Positions 49,740-59,019 are shown, counted from the stretch's first letter. The stretch: 64,000 nucleotides of DNA from Fluviicoccus keumensis (GCF_004217445.1 NZ_SHKX01000010.1:806001-870000); one strand, 5' to 3'. Program-made: numbers and translations. Notes: generated by a model not told the origin, from the sequence alone.

Positions 49740-50993
49740 ATGACCACGCCATCCGCCGCCCCGGACCGCGCCGCCGACCTGGACTATATCCGGGAGACGC
49801 TGGCCGCCCGGCCGCTGTTCTGCCACTTCCCGCGTCATCTGGAAAAGAACTTCCTGGAGACACGCGTCGAGTCCAGCGGTTTCTACATCCAGACCGGGCA
49901 ATGGCCGCTGCTGTTCATGTTCTCGGTGATCGTGGCCGTGGCCTGGATCTACTTCCCGGCGCTGCTCAGCGTGCAGGATTACCTGCAACTCAAGTTCATC
50001 GAGATCCCGCTGGGCGTCACCATCCTGTTCATCATTTTCGGCCATCGCATTCCCGTCGTGCGGCGGCACTTCCACCGGGTGATGTTTCCGGTGGCGCTGT
50101 TCCAGCTGATCACCATCCAGCTGCATATCCTGATCTCGGCGGGCAACGGCTATTTCCTGTATTCCATCCTCAACCTGCTGATCTGCATGCTGCTGATCGC
50201 GCTGGGATTGCGCTTCACCTTCAAGGTGCTGCTGGCGTTATACATGACCGCCGGGGTGGCGGCGCTGGCGCTGGGCGCGGCGATACGCCTGCCGCTGGAC
50301 ATGCTGGCCTTCGGCTATTACTACGGCATTTTCGGGGCGGTGGTGTCGGCGCTGGCGGGCATCGCCGAACGGCAGGAACGCTTCGCCTTCCTGCAGGAAC
50401 TGCTGGTGAACTACCAGTCGGAAGAACTGACGCGGCTGAACCGGCAGCTGGACCGCATCGCCCATCAGGACGCCCTGACCGGCATTCCCAACCGGCGCAG
50501 CTTCGATCTGGCCGCCGAGCGGGAGTGGGAAATCGCCCTGCGCGAACAGCAACCGCTGTCGCTGCTGTTGCTGGATGTGGACTTCTTCAAGCGCTACAAC
50601 GACACCTACGGCCATGAAGGCGGCGACCATTGCCTGCAGGCCGTGGCGCGCGCCATCCACGATACCCTGCTGCGGCCCGCCGATCTGGCGGCGCGCTACG
50701 GCGGCGAGGAATTCGTGCTGCTGCTGCCGGGCGCCGACGCAACCGGCGCGGCCGAGGTGGCGGAACGGGTGCTGCAGGCGGTGGATGCGCGCCGGATCAC
50801 GCACGCCTCCTCCAGTGTCGCGCCGCACGTTACCGTCAGCATCGGCGTCACCACGGTGACACCCACGCCCGGCCAGCCCTTGCAGGAAGCCTTGCGCCAG
50901 GCCGACACCGCCCTCTATCAGGCCAAGGAACAGGGGCGGCATCAGTACCGGGTATTCCGCGCGCCGCCGCCGGAAGAAGCGCTGGAGGGCTGA
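49740..50993 (+). CDS. Membrane diguanylate cyclase (GGDEF) 1
   Basis: The 417-residue protein has about six membrane helices (residues about 55-220, for example LLFMFSVIVAVAWIYF and LIALGLRFTFKVLLALYMTA) and a cytoplasmic GGDEF domain from about residue 245. The active site reads ARYGGEEFVLLLPG, an active variant. The RPAD five residues before it is an inhibitory I-site, so the enzyme should be held in check by its product. It makes c-di-GMP from two GTP and thereby influences motility and biofilm. The N-terminal membrane sensor has no recognisable ligand. It is followed at 51.1 kb by yqhA on the same strand. Confidence 0.92.
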   Translation: MTTPSAAPDRAADLDYIRETLAARPLFCHFPRHLEKNFLETRVESSGFYIQTGQWPLLFMFSVIVAVAWIYFPALLSVQDYLQLKFIEIPLGVTILFIIFGHRIPVVRRHFHRVMFPVALFQLITIQLHILISAGNGYFLYSILNLLICMLLIALGLRFTFKVLLALYMTAGVAALALGAAIRLPLDMLAFGYYYGIFGAVVSALAGIAERQERFAFLQELLVNYQSEELTRLNRQLDRIAHQDALTGIPNRRSFDLAAEREWEIALREQQPLSLLLLDVDFFKRYNDTYGHEGGDHCLQAVARAIHDTLLRPADLAARYGGEEFVLLLPGADATGAAEVAERVLQAVDARRITHASSSVAPHVTVSIGVTTVTPTPGQPLQEALRQADTALYQAKEQGRHQYRVFRAPPPEEALEG

Positions 50994-51102
50994 GACCGGG
51001 AAAGACCGAGTGTTTTGGTTGGTTTTTCGTTTCCGTCCTATGCCGTTGGCGGCGCGGCTTCGCTACCATCGCGGCACTTCGGTCTGTTAACGGAAACTCC
51101 CC

Positions 51103-51630
51103 ATGAGCCTGCAAAAAAACGCCATCGGCAAGATGATCTTCTGGAGCCGCTGGCTGCAATTGCCCATGTATCTGGGCCTGATCGTGGCGCTGGGCGTCTA
51201 CGCCTGGAAATTCATGCTGGTGCTGTTCAATCTGGTGATGAACCTGAACAGCCTCAAGGAAACCGATATCCTCATCCAGGTGCTGACGCTGATTGATGTG
51301 GTGATGATCGCGAACCTGCTGGTGATGGTGATCATCGGCGGCTACGAAATCTTCGTCAGCCGTCTGGATCTGGGCGACAGCCACGACCAGCCGGAATGGC
51401 TGGACCATGTGGATGCCGGGGTGCTGAAGGTGAAGCTGGGCATCGCGCTGATCACCATTTCCTCCATCAACCTGCTGCGCAGCTTCATCAACGCCGCCAA
51501 CCTGGACGAACACACCCTGAAATGGGAAGTGATCATCCACATCGTGCTGGTGTTCTCGGCCATGTTCATCGCCGCCACCGACTGGCTGATCCAGCTCAAG
51601 GCCAAGCAGCTGGGCCACGGCAGCCACTAA
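51103..51630 (+). CDS. yqhA: UPF0114 membrane protein YqhA
   Basis: The 175-residue protein is the UPF0114/YqhA membrane protein of standard length. It has four hydrophobic segments: LGLIVALGVYAWKFML, VVMIANLLVMVIIGGYEIFV, KLGIALITISSINLLRSFI and IIHIVLVFSAMFIAATDWL. The FWSRWLQLPMYLGL opening and GDSHDQPEWLDHVDAG loop are diagnostic. Function is unknown. It has its own upstream gap after the diguanylate cyclase gene, so joint transcription is possible but not required. Confidence 0.93.
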   Translation: MSLQKNAIGKMIFWSRWLQLPMYLGLIVALGVYAWKFMLVLFNLVMNLNSLKETDILIQVLTLIDVVMIANLLVMVIIGGYEIFVSRLDLGDSHDQPEWLDHVDAGVLKVKLGIALITISSINLLRSFINAANLDEHTLKWEVIIHIVLVFSAMFIAATDWLIQLKAKQLGHGSH

Positions 51631-51717
51631 GCCCACGGGCGGACCAAGGCGCGTCTCCTGGCCAATCCTGCATGCTAGAATCGGGGTCTTGCACTCGGCA
51701 ACCTTCAGGAAGAAACC

Positions 51718-53448
51718 ATGATGACCAGGAAAATCGCCTTGTCCACCGTGCTGCTGGGCCTGCTCGCTCTGGGCGGCTGCGGCGACGGCGGCAGCGACGC
51801 CAAACCTTCAACCGCCATCACCATTACCCCGTCGCTGGGCCGCATTGTCGGCGCGGATGTGCGCCTGTACGACGCCGCCGGCGCCGCCGGCGCCGAAATC
51901 GGCCAGGGCGTACTGGACAACCGGGGGGAAATCACCCTCGACCCTTCCAAGCCGCTCCCGGACGGCTTCACCGTCAAGGTTTTCGGCAAGGCCGGGGCCA
52001 CCTATTTCGATGAGGCGCTGGGCGCTGACCGGCCGTTCCCCGCCGGAGCGGTGCTGAGCGCCGCCGTGGCTGACGAGTCCCGCCGGGTGACCGTCACCGC
52101 CCTGACCACCATCGCCCACGAGCGCGCCCGCGCCCTGGCCGGAGCCGGCAAGCCGCTGACCGCCGCCCTGATCCGTCAGGCCAATCAGGAAACCGCCGCC
52201 GCGCTGGGCGGCAATAACGTCACCGACATCACCGCGCCGGTAACGCTGGTCGGCTCGCCCGACGACCATCCCGATGCCGCCACCCCGGCAGGCAAACACG
52301 CCTACCTGCTGGCGGCGCTGGCCGACTACGCTGCTTCTCAGCATCCCGACTGCGTAGCCGACACCGCCTGTGATCCCCTGCTGGACATGGTGAAAAAGCT
52401 GGCGGATGACTTCAGCGACGGTCTGCTGAACGGCAAACAGGCAACCACCGACATTGACGATGCGTTCTACGTTACCAACGGCGGCGCCAGTGCCGATAAC
52501 CTGCGCATTTCCCTGACACAGCGGGTACGTGACTTTGCCGAAAACGGCTTTACCCCGACGGCACGCTGGCTGGCGCGCAGCATGCAGGGGGAATATCCGC
52601 TGCATTGCGCACCGACTGCCCAAGACACCGGCGAACCGAACGCGCGCCTGACCATCGGCAAGGGCGGCGGCTGGCTGCTGAGCGGCGGCTGGGGCAGCAT
52701 GGCTTTTGGCGGACGCAGTGCGCTGCTGGAATGGAAACAGATCGGAGACATACCGGAATACTGGCAGTTGGGCCGCCGCAAGGAACGGCGGATGCCCCGG
52801 TTAACGCCGCCGGGCGCGGCCTTTGGCAGCAAAGCCCTTTTCAGCACCTGTAATACCGCGCCCAAGCGCGACGGCGTGAGCATTTCCATTACTCCGGACG
52901 GCTGCTTTCCGCAGTTCGAGGTGATACTTACCCGCATTTCCGAAGTCATTTTCAACGGCAACGGTTACGGCCAGGTCCGCAGCGGCGGCAACGAGTGGCA
53001 ATGCACCGGTTTCCCGTCATTCCCCGACCGCACGCGGATCAGCGCCGAAAAGCGGCTGCAGGAATGGCTGCCGGACGGCAACTATGATTGCCGTACAGAA
53101 GCGGGTGCGCCGGATACACCGGTGTCGGTCAGCGCCGGCGTGCTGAAGGCGGGTGCTCTGGAACTGCCGTTGGCCAGTCTGACCGACGCCTCGGAAGTCC
53201 AGCGCGACCGCGATGACGACGGCCTGCAGCTGAACGAAAACGTTTCCAGCCTGCTGCTGGGCGGCACGGTCAACCCCCGTCTGCTGGACAGCGCCCGCTA
53301 CCTGACGCCGGATGGCAATTCCGTCCTGATCATCCACCGCGCCGTACCCACCGGGGCTTTCAGCTTCTCCCTGAGCCATACCGTGCCGAACCACCCGGAG
53401 CAGAATGTGAGCCGCAATCGCTGCTTCAGCACCCTGCCACCGCAGTAA
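51718..53448 (+). CDS. Large lipoprotein of unknown function
   Basis: This 576-residue protein has a lipoprotein signal peptide with lipobox ALGGC (Cys21) and Gly at +2, so an outer-membrane location is expected. A Gly/Ser/Asp-rich stretch follows, then a carboxypeptidase-regulatory-like beta region (LGRIVGADVRLYDAAGA) and an alpha-helical part (VTALTTIAHERARALAGAGK) as in Pseudomonas-type surface lipoproteins. Six or more Cys lie in the C-terminal half, with FNGNGYGQVRSGGNEWQC. No enzymatic motif is seen. It lies between two diguanylate cyclase genes and may be an unrelated surface protein. Confidence 0.75.
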   Translation: MMTRKIALSTVLLGLLALGGCGDGGSDAKPSTAITITPSLGRIVGADVRLYDAAGAAGAEIGQGVLDNRGEITLDPSKPLPDGFTVKVFGKAGATYFDEALGADRPFPAGAVLSAAVADESRRVTVTALTTIAHERARALAGAGKPLTAALIRQANQETAAALGGNNVTDITAPVTLVGSPDDHPDAATPAGKHAYLLAALADYAASQHPDCVADTACDPLLDMVKKLADDFSDGLLNGKQATTDIDDAFYVTNGGASADNLRISLTQRVRDFAENGFTPTARWLARSMQGEYPLHCAPTAQDTGEPNARLTIGKGGGWLLSGGWGSMAFGGRSALLEWKQIGDIPEYWQLGRRKERRMPRLTPPGAAFGSKALFSTCNTAPKRDGVSISITPDGCFPQFEVILTRISEVIFNGNGYGQVRSGGNEWQCTGFPSFPDRTRISAEKRLQEWLPDGNYDCRTEAGAPDTPVSVSAGVLKAGALELPLASLTDASEVQRDRDDDGLQLNENVSSLLLGGTVNPRLLDSARYLTPDGNSVLIIHRAVPTGAFSFSLSHTVPNHPEQNVSRNRCFSTLPPQ

Positions 53449-53477
53449 ACGGCGCAACCCGACCGCCGCCCCCGGCT

Positions 53478-54629
53478 TCAGCCGGCGGGCGGCAGCGCCA
53501 CCGCCTCCACCCGGTTCCGTCCCCCCGCCTTGGCGCGATAGAGCGCCGCGTCCGCCGCCTTCACCAACGCCTCCGCTTCCGCCGACAGGTCCTGTTCATT
53601 GCTGACCAAGCCGAAGCTGCCGGTCAACGGGATGCGTTCGCCGTTCTCGGCGCGGATATCCAGCGCCTCCAGCCGGGCGCGGCAACGTTCCGCCAGCGCC
53701 TTCGCCCCTTCCAGCGGCGTATCGGGCAACAGCAGCATGAATTCCTCGCCGCCGAAACGACCCACTGTGTCATTCCGGCGGACGCAGGCGCCCAGCTCGC
53801 GGGCCGCCGCCTGCAGCACCGCATCCCCGGCCGGGTGCCCCCAGGTATCGTTGATGCGCTTGAAATGATCGAGGTCCAGTACCGCCACCGCCAGCGGCGG
53901 CCCGTGGCGGACGGTGCGCGCCACTTCCTTCTCCAGCAGGTCGAGCACATGGCGGCGGTTGGCGATGCCGGTCAGCGGATCGGTCAGGCTGAGGGTGCGC
54001 ACCAGGTCCTCGCGCACGCGCCAGCGGCACAGCGTCTGGTCGGCCAGCAGCAGGATCACCAGCAGGTGCGGCGCGGTCAGCAGGTAGATGGCGTTCATCC
54101 AGAACAGGTTGGCCGTCGCGTCCTGCGGCGGGGCGACGATGGGCGCATAGGGCAGCCAGCCGTAGGCGGTGGCGTAGCCCAGTCCCGCCAGCGCGGTCAA
54201 GGCCGGTACCGTCGCCGCCCAGATCACCTGCCGCTCCAGCAGGATGAAACCGAACACCGGCGCGCCCAGCGCCACCACCCCGGTGCAGAAGGTCATGGTG
54301 CCGACATAGTAGCTGGAGGTGACCAGGATGCCCGCGTAATACAGCGTCGCCACGTATTGCAGCGGCAGGCAGTGCGGATTGCGGCGGCGGATAACCAGGC
54401 CGCTCAGGGCGATGACGCCGGTGCCGGCAATGAAGGCCAGCAGGATCTGGCGCAATTCCAGCAAGGGTCCGACATGCGCCAGCCGGGTGACGTCGGGACG
54501 CCCCAGCAGGTATTGGGTGAACAGCGCATAGCCGACCAGGATCGGGGCCACCAGCCCCATCAGCAGGATGCTCTTGTCGGTGATGCTCCATTCCAGCACG
54601 GAGGCCAGACGCTGGCGCCAGCTCTGCAT
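53478..54629 (-). CDS. Membrane diguanylate cyclase (GGDEF) 2
   Basis: The 383-residue protein carries about six N-terminal membrane helices (residues about 20-205, for example ILLAFIAGTGVIALSGLVI, FCTGVVALGAPVFGFILL) and a GGDEF domain from about residue 220 (LTDPLTGIANRRHVLDLL). The active site is GRFGGEEFMLLLPD, with an inhibitory RRND five residues before. It is therefore a product-inhibited c-di-GMP synthase. It is convergent with the lipoprotein gene. It shares design but little sequence with the cyclase at 49.7 kb, so the two probably sense different signals. Confidence 0.92.
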   Translation of the reverse strand: MQSWRQRLASVLEWSITDKSILLMGLVAPILVGYALFTQYLLGRPDVTRLAHVGPLLELRQILLAFIAGTGVIALSGLVIRRRNPHCLPLQYVATLYYAGILVTSSYYVGTMTFCTGVVALGAPVFGFILLERQVIWAATVPALTALAGLGYATAYGWLPYAPIVAPPQDATANLFWMNAIYLLTAPHLLVILLLADQTLCRWRVREDLVRTLSLTDPLTGIANRRHVLDLLEKEVARTVRHGPPLAVAVLDLDHFKRINDTWGHPAGDAVLQAAARELGACVRRNDTVGRFGGEEFMLLLPDTPLEGAKALAERCRARLEALDIRAENGERIPLTGSFGLVSNEQDLSAEAEALVKAADAALYRAKAGGRNRVEAVALPPAG

Positions 54630-54766
54630 CGGGATGTTCTCTTGTTAGGGATGGATGACCGGCCGCCACGGGCCGTTCGTATTCTGGTTTTATGCCCGCC
54701 ACTATCGCGGAACGGCGCGGTTTTGAAAAGGGGGCGTCCGGATAAGGACGCCCCGGCAGGCGGGAT

Positions 54767-55582
54767 TCAGTCGCGGAAGGTGGCGGGGCGTTTCTGCATG
54801 AAGGCGGCTGCGGCCTCCTCCAAATCCTTCGAAAACAGCATGGCGGCATTCCACGTCGCCACGTAATTCAGCGCGTCGGCGGTGCTGTGGTCGCGGGCGT
54901 AGCTGATCATTTCCTTGGTGCCGCGAATGCACAGCGGCGACTTGGCGGCGATGCTGCGGGCGATCTCCTCCACCCCGGCAAACAGCGCCTCGGGCGTGTC
55001 ATAGCATTTGTTGACCAGACGGATGGCCTGCGCCTCCGCGCCGCTGACATTGCGGCCGGTATAGGCCAGCTCGCGCGCCATGCCCTCGCCGACAATGCGC
55101 GGCAGCCGTTGCAGCGTGCCCACGTCCGCCGTCAGGCCGACATCGATTTCCTTGACCGTGAAATAAGCATCGGCCGAGCAATAGCGCATGTCGCAGGCGG
55201 TGACCATGTCGATGCCGCCGCCGATGCAGGCGCCGTGGATGGCGGCCAGCACCGGCTTGCGGCAGCGCTCGATGGCGTTGAAGCTGTCCTGCAGCTCCAG
55301 GATCAGGCGGCGCAGTTTCTCGCGGGAACGGCCGGTGCAGTCATCCGCCACCCGCCCCTGCACCCCGAACAGCAGGCTGAGGTCGATGCCGGAGGTGAAC
55401 AGGCGGCCGTTGGCCTTGAGGATGCCCACCCGCGCTTCCGGGGTTTCATCCAGCCATTCGAAGGCGGTTTTCAGCTCCGCCCACAGCTCGGCGTTCATGG
55501 CGTTGAGCTTGTCCGGACGGTTGAGGGCGATGGTGGCGACGCCGTGGTCGAGACTGACGTCGAGGGTGGTGAAGGTGGGCAT
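54767..55582 (-). CDS. Delta3,5-delta2,4-dienoyl-CoA isomerase-like crotonase
   Basis: The 271-residue crotonase-fold protein carries RPDKLNAMNAELWAEL, the oxyanion loop LFTSGIDLSLLF, IHGACIGGGIDMVTACDMRY and, most telling, EIDVGLTADVGTLQRLPRIVG, which is typical of dienoyl-CoA isomerases (ECH1/PaaG-like) rather than ordinary hydratases. Those enzymes shift double bonds of unsaturated acyl-CoAs so that FadH can reduce them. FadH is encoded 5 kb away, so the two may act in one pathway for polyunsaturated or odd-position double bonds. The cytoplasmic enzyme is full length. Confidence 0.87.
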   Translation of the reverse strand: MPTFTTLDVSLDHGVATIALNRPDKLNAMNAELWAELKTAFEWLDETPEARVGILKANGRLFTSGIDLSLLFGVQGRVADDCTGRSREKLRRLILELQDSFNAIERCRKPVLAAIHGACIGGGIDMVTACDMRYCSADAYFTVKEIDVGLTADVGTLQRLPRIVGEGMARELAYTGRNVSGAEAQAIRLVNKCYDTPEALFAGVEEIARSIAAKSPLCIRGTKEMISYARDHSTADALNYVATWNAAMLFSKDLEEAAAAFMQKRPATFRD

Positions 55583-55614
55583 GCGGAATTCCTCATTGGC
55601 ATTCAGACTGGATC

Positions 55615-55711
55615 GTAGGGGCGCACTGCGTGCGCCCTCTCAAACAAACACGCATTTCCCCCGCCAAACCGGCATGTCCGGCGGAGAGGGACGCACGCAG
55701 TGCGCCCCTAC
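55615..55711. repeat. REPIN-like pair of GTAG-headed palindromes, family A
   Basis: GTAG (55615-55618) followed by a hairpin of GGGCGCAC and GTGCGCCC (55619-55637) is matched by its near-exact inverse at 55688-55711, which ends in CTAC. This is the structure of REP sequences in inverted pairs. The right-hand head CTA is also the stop codon of the YheT-type gene. The 50 bases between the hairpins hold nothing else of note. Confidence 0.75.
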
Positions 55712-56793
55712 AGGGTTTCCGTAGTGGCGACCGCCAGAAAATATTCCCCCATCAACCGCCCCGCCCACGACCTGGGCGACCAGCCTTCGTAGTGGGCGCA
55801 GTGGCTGCCCTGGCCGGTGGTGACGAGGATGATATTGGGCATGCGCGCCATCGCCTCGCGGTAGGGCGCGATGTTCTCGAAACGGCAGACCGGGTCGTCC
55901 TCCGAGTTGAGGATCATCACCGGCACGGTGATGCCGCCGAACACCCGCATCGGGTTGCTGGCGGCGCTGTACTCGGCCAGGCTGTCGAAACCGGCCAGTT
56001 CGTAGATGTGGTCGTGGAACTCCGCCAGGCTGCGCGCCGCGTGCAGGGTGCGCACGGTCGGCAGGTGCGCCAGGCGCTCGGCATGCGGCCGGATGAATTG
56101 TTTCGTCAGCTTCTTCGCCATCAGGCGGCTGTAGAAGGGATGGGCCTTGGTGAAGGCGTCGTCGGTGTTGTAGCCGGGGCAGTAGGCAAAGGCGGCGCGG
56201 AACAGCGCCTGCTCCCCTTCTTCCCCCAGATAACGCACCAGCAGCCCCGACCCCGCCGACGAGCCGACGCCGTACAGCACCGACTCCGGCAACTGCGCGC
56301 GGATCGCCGCCAGCTGCTCGCGCAGGTCCTGCGTGCAACCCAGGATGTTGAGTTTCGGGGTGGCCAGCGGCAGGTGGGCATGGCCGCGCCGCAGGCACAG
56401 CACCACCCGCCAGCCGGTGCTTTCGTGCAGATCGCGCACCAGCTCCTGCATACTGGCCGGGCTGCCGGTGATGGTGTGCAGCACGACGATGGTCGGCGTT
56501 TGCGGCGGCAGGTGGAAACCCAGCCAGTGCAGTTCCGTTTTGCCGCCATCGGCCATGACCAGCGGCTGGATACGGTCATAGGGCAGCCTGTCGGTCTTCT
56601 TGCGCGCGTTCAGGAACACCAGTTGCAGGTGGGTATTGAACAGCCAGGGCGTGGGCCGGTAGGGACGGTGCAGGCGCGGCAGCGCGTCCAGCAGGCGGCG
56701 GCTCTGCGGATTGTCGTGGGCGTGAACATCGGGCAATTGGCCGCGCGCGCGGCGCGGGGCCGTCGCCGGCAAGGGCGTGCGGAGGGTGGACAT
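55708..56793 (-). CDS. Alpha/beta hydrolase, YheT family
   Basis: The 361-residue hydrolase fits the YheT group: TPWLFNTHLQLVFLNA, TIVVLHTITGSPASMQELVR (oxyanion region), a YGVGSSAGSGLLVRYLG nucleophile elbow with Ser, and late acidic (LNSEDDPVC) and His (GQGSHCAHYEGW) residues. This completes a Ser-Asp-His triad. Substrates are unknown esters or amides. The stop codon TAG is donated by the REP head of the adjacent repeat. A PadR-type palindrome lies 55 bases upstream of its start, in the gap shared with the divergent cupin gene, so both may be co-regulated. Confidence 0.83.
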   Translation of the reverse strand: MSTLRTPLPATAPRRARGQLPDVHAHDNPQSRRLLDALPRLHRPYRPTPWLFNTHLQLVFLNARKKTDRLPYDRIQPLVMADGGKTELHWLGFHLPPQTPTIVVLHTITGSPASMQELVRDLHESTGWRVVLCLRRGHAHLPLATPKLNILGCTQDLREQLAAIRAQLPESVLYGVGSSAGSGLLVRYLGEEGEQALFRAAFAYCPGYNTDDAFTKAHPFYSRLMAKKLTKQFIRPHAERLAHLPTVRTLHAARSLAEFHDHIYELAGFDSLAEYSAASNPMRVFGGITVPVMILNSEDDPVCRFENIAPYREAMARMPNIILVTTGQGSHCAHYEGWSPRSWAGRLMGEYFLAVATTETL

Positions 56794-56847
56794 GGGCTTC
56801 GGCCTTCAGCGGCGATCACGGATAACCGAGCTTAATCCCGGGCGGGG

Positions 56848-56871
56848 ATATATGCAACTAGTTGCATATAT
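56848..56871. promoter_or_regulatory. PadR-type palindromic operator before the cupin gene
   Basis: A perfect 24-bp palindrome with core TATGCAACTAGTTGCATA (56851-56868) lies between the divergent YheT-type and cupin genes. Its core differs by one base from the two copies before fadH at 60.3 kb, which flank the PadR gene. I therefore assign it to that regulator. Confidence 0.7.
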
Positions 56872-56945
56872 GGCTGTCCTATTGCCGGAAGCCGGGCCGT
56901 CGCCGCACAATGCCGTTTCATTCACCCCTGAACAAGGACACCGCC

Positions 56946-57641
56946 ATGCTCCCCGCCGATGCCCCCGCCACGGCACAGCCGGAATTCCGCCTGAACGCCG
57001 ACTTCACCCGGCGCGTGGTCATCCGTCCCGAGGACTACCGCTGGGCGCCCTCGCCGCTGCCCGGCGTCGAACGGATGATGCTGGATCGCCTGGGCGCGGA
57101 ACACGGCCGCGCCACCTCGCTGGTGCGCTACGCGCCCGGCTCGACCTTCCGCGAACACCTCCACGACGGCGGCGAGGAATTCCTGGTGCTGGACGGCACC
57201 TTTTCCGATGAGTCCGGCGATTACCCGGCGGGCAGCTATGTCCGCAATCCGGTCGGCAGCCGCCACGCGCCATTCAGCCGCGAGGGCTGCACGATCTTCG
57301 TCAAGCTGCATCAGAGTGACGCGGAAGACCGCGAACGGGTGGTGATCAACCGGCACAGCGCGCCGTGGCGGCAGGGCATGGTGCCGGGGTTGCGGGTGCT
57401 GCCGCTGCATGAATTCGGCGCCGAGCACGCCGCGCTGGTGCGCTGGGCGCCCGGCACGCGCTTCACCCCGCACCGCCACTGGGGCGGCGAGGAGATCCTG
57501 GTGCTGGAAGGGGTGTTTGAAGACGAGCACGGCCGCTATCCGGCCGGCAGCTGGCTGCGCAGCCCGCATCTGTCGATGCATGCACCGTTCAGCACGGAAG
57601 GCTGCCTGATCTGGGTGAAGACGGGGCATCTGCCGGAGTGA
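56946..57641 (+). CDS. Double-cupin protein (ChrR-like cupins)
   Basis: The 231-residue protein is two tandem cupins. The first has YAPGSTFREHLHDGGEEFLV and GTFSDESGDYPAGSYVRNP (about residues 62-105). The second has WAPGTRFTPHRHWGGEEILV and GVFEDEHGRYPAGSWLRSP (about 160-200). Each has the His-x-His-x(3,4)-Glu metal set seen in anti-ECFsigma/ChrR-like cupins. An oxygenase or sensor role is possible; no partner is obvious. ATG 56946 has AAGGA upstream. The 24-bp palindrome 75 bases before the start suggests PadR control together with fadH. Confidence 0.85.
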   Translation: MLPADAPATAQPEFRLNADFTRRVVIRPEDYRWAPSPLPGVERMMLDRLGAEHGRATSLVRYAPGSTFREHLHDGGEEFLVLDGTFSDESGDYPAGSYVRNPVGSRHAPFSREGCTIFVKLHQSDAEDRERVVINRHSAPWRQGMVPGLRVLPLHEFGAEHAALVRWAPGTRFTPHRHWGGEEILVLEGVFEDEHGRYPAGSWLRSPHLSMHAPFSTEGCLIWVKTGHLPE

Positions 57642-57685
57642 AACGGCCCTGCCCCGGATCCATCTGACTTACGCCAGCCGCCCGA

Positions 57686-58396
57686 TCATTCAAAGAACTT
57701 GAAGGGATTCGGTTCCTTCTGATCCTTGTCCCGGTATTTGGGCAACTGCAACATGCGCGTCATCCCCATCATGTTGGCGTAAGGGCCCTTGCCTTGCAGG
57801 AAGTTGATGGCCCAGGTCGGGGAGACTCCACCCGGATCGATAAAACCCTCGGACTCCAGCAGGGTCTTGTCCTTGCCGACGGGGGTGAATTTGACGGTGT
57901 AGTTCTCGGACTCCATGCGGACATAGGGGGGCTTGGGAGGCAGGTAGTCCGGTAACGCCGTCATGCGGATCAGCACATAAGGCCGCGACTTGGTCATGGG
58001 TTCAATGGCCGCGCGCATGATGACATCGCGGTCCGGCATGCTGACCGGGGCGTCATGCACCATGTAGAAAATGAATTCCTTGTCCGAAACCTTTTTCAGC
58101 AGCTTGGACTCCAGCGTAGTGAAGTACCACTTGCTGTAGCTGTCGACATCCGCCTGCAGCCGCGCCAGGTCTTCAACCGGGTAGTTGAACATGGCCTCCA
58201 CCTTGAACGAACGGATGTTCTTGCCCTCGTCGTTTTTGACATAGACCTTGATGTCCCGCAGCTTGTCATACTTCGACAAACGCCATTCGTTCTTGTTCAC
58301 GCCGCTATCGCGCAGCTCATCCAGATCATCCCGGGCGGCCAGGGCCGTCAGGGGAAGACTGGAACACAACAGTAGTCCCGCCAGTATTTTTTTCAT
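57686..58396 (-). CDS. Secreted START-domain protein, paralogue 3
   Basis: The 236-residue protein has a compact signal peptide (KKILAGLLLCSSLPLTALAA) and the same START-like body as the 48.6-kb protein: SFKVEAMFN, DSYSKWYFTTLESKLLKKVS, YMVHDAPVSMPDRDVI, IRMTALPDYLPPKPPYVRM, then GVSPTWAINFLQGKGPY. I chose ATG 58396 over an open frame to 58426. Hydrophobic-ligand binding in the periplasm is inferred. The gene is convergent with the cupin gene and shows a more basic, Lys-rich composition than its paralogues. Confidence 0.78.
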   Translation of the reverse strand: MKKILAGLLLCSSLPLTALAARDDLDELRDSGVNKNEWRLSKYDKLRDIKVYVKNDEGKNIRSFKVEAMFNYPVEDLARLQADVDSYSKWYFTTLESKLLKKVSDKEFIFYMVHDAPVSMPDRDVIMRAAIEPMTKSRPYVLIRMTALPDYLPPKPPYVRMESENYTVKFTPVGKDKTLLESEGFIDPGGVSPTWAINFLQGKGPYANMMGMTRMLQLPKYRDKDQKEPNPFKFFE

Positions 58397-58523
58397 TGTC
58401 AGCTCGTCTTTGTTATTCCGCGCCAATTGTGGATAGGCACGGCAGGTTGATCGTTGACACTAGAAAGCTAACTACTCACTACAATACTTTTCGTCTAATG
58501 AAAAGACGACAAAATGACAGGAT

Positions 58524-58643
58524 GTGCACCTGAACGACGAATGGAATGAAATGAAATACGACTGCGAGGACAGGCTTGCGACGGCCAGACGGCGCAGGGA
58601 AACGGAGCGGGTTTTGACGCGGCGGAACGTGCGGATCAGCTAG
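58524..58643 (+). CDS. Possible small basic protein
   Basis: A frame of 39 codons from GTG 58524 (or ATG 58551, 30 codons) encodes an Arg-rich helix with HLNDEWNEMKYDCEDRLATA and then RRRRETERVLTRRNVRIS. It lies in an otherwise empty 287-base gap. The pattern of an acidic head followed by an Arg-rich tail recalls short envelope-integrity proteins of the PA3496 kind, but the match is weak and the ribosome site poor. I report it as possible only. Confidence 0.3.
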   Translation: MHLNDEWNEMKYDCEDRLATARRRRETERVLTRRNVRIS

Positions 58644-58683
58644 CGGGACCCGGCGGCGTATGCCACCGCCGGATGACCTGGAG

Positions 58684-59019
58684 TCAATCGTCCAGCAGAT
58701 CCATCTGCTTGGCCAGCTGGAACAGGTTGTTGCAGCGGTTGCCGGTGCGGCAGAAGGCCAGCACCGGCTTCGGCAGGCTGTTGATGTGGGCGGCGAACTG
58801 CTCGACGTTATCCTGGGTGATCTGGCCGCTGATGACCGGCTGGTGAATGTAGACCAGCCCCAGCGCCTCGGCGGCTTCCTGCACCTGCGCGGCGGTGGGC
58901 TGCTGCGGGCCTTCCTCGAAGTCGGGGCGGTTGTTGATCACGGACTTGAAGCCGCGCGCGGCGACTTCCTGCATCTGCTCGGGGTACAGCTGCCCGGCAA
59001 AGCCGATTTCCTGGGTCAT
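58684..59019 (-). CDS. TIGR01244-family sulfur transferase / phosphatase-like protein
   Basis: The 111-residue protein matches the small Blh N-terminal/TIGR01244 family: FAGQLYPEQMQEVAARGFKS, VINNRPDFEEGPQQPTAAQV, IHQPVISGQITQDNVEQF and the signature VLAFCRTGNRCNNLFQLA with the reactive Cys. The fold is that of dual-specificity phosphatases; family members are linked to sulfide handling (with persulfide dioxygenases) in other bacteria. No such partner is adjacent here. The gene is leftward and alone. Confidence 0.87.
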   Translation of the reverse strand: MTQEIGFAGQLYPEQMQEVAARGFKSVINNRPDFEEGPQQPTAAQVQEAAEALGLVYIHQPVISGQITQDNVEQFAAHINSLPKPVLAFCRTGNRCNNLFQLAKQMDLLDD

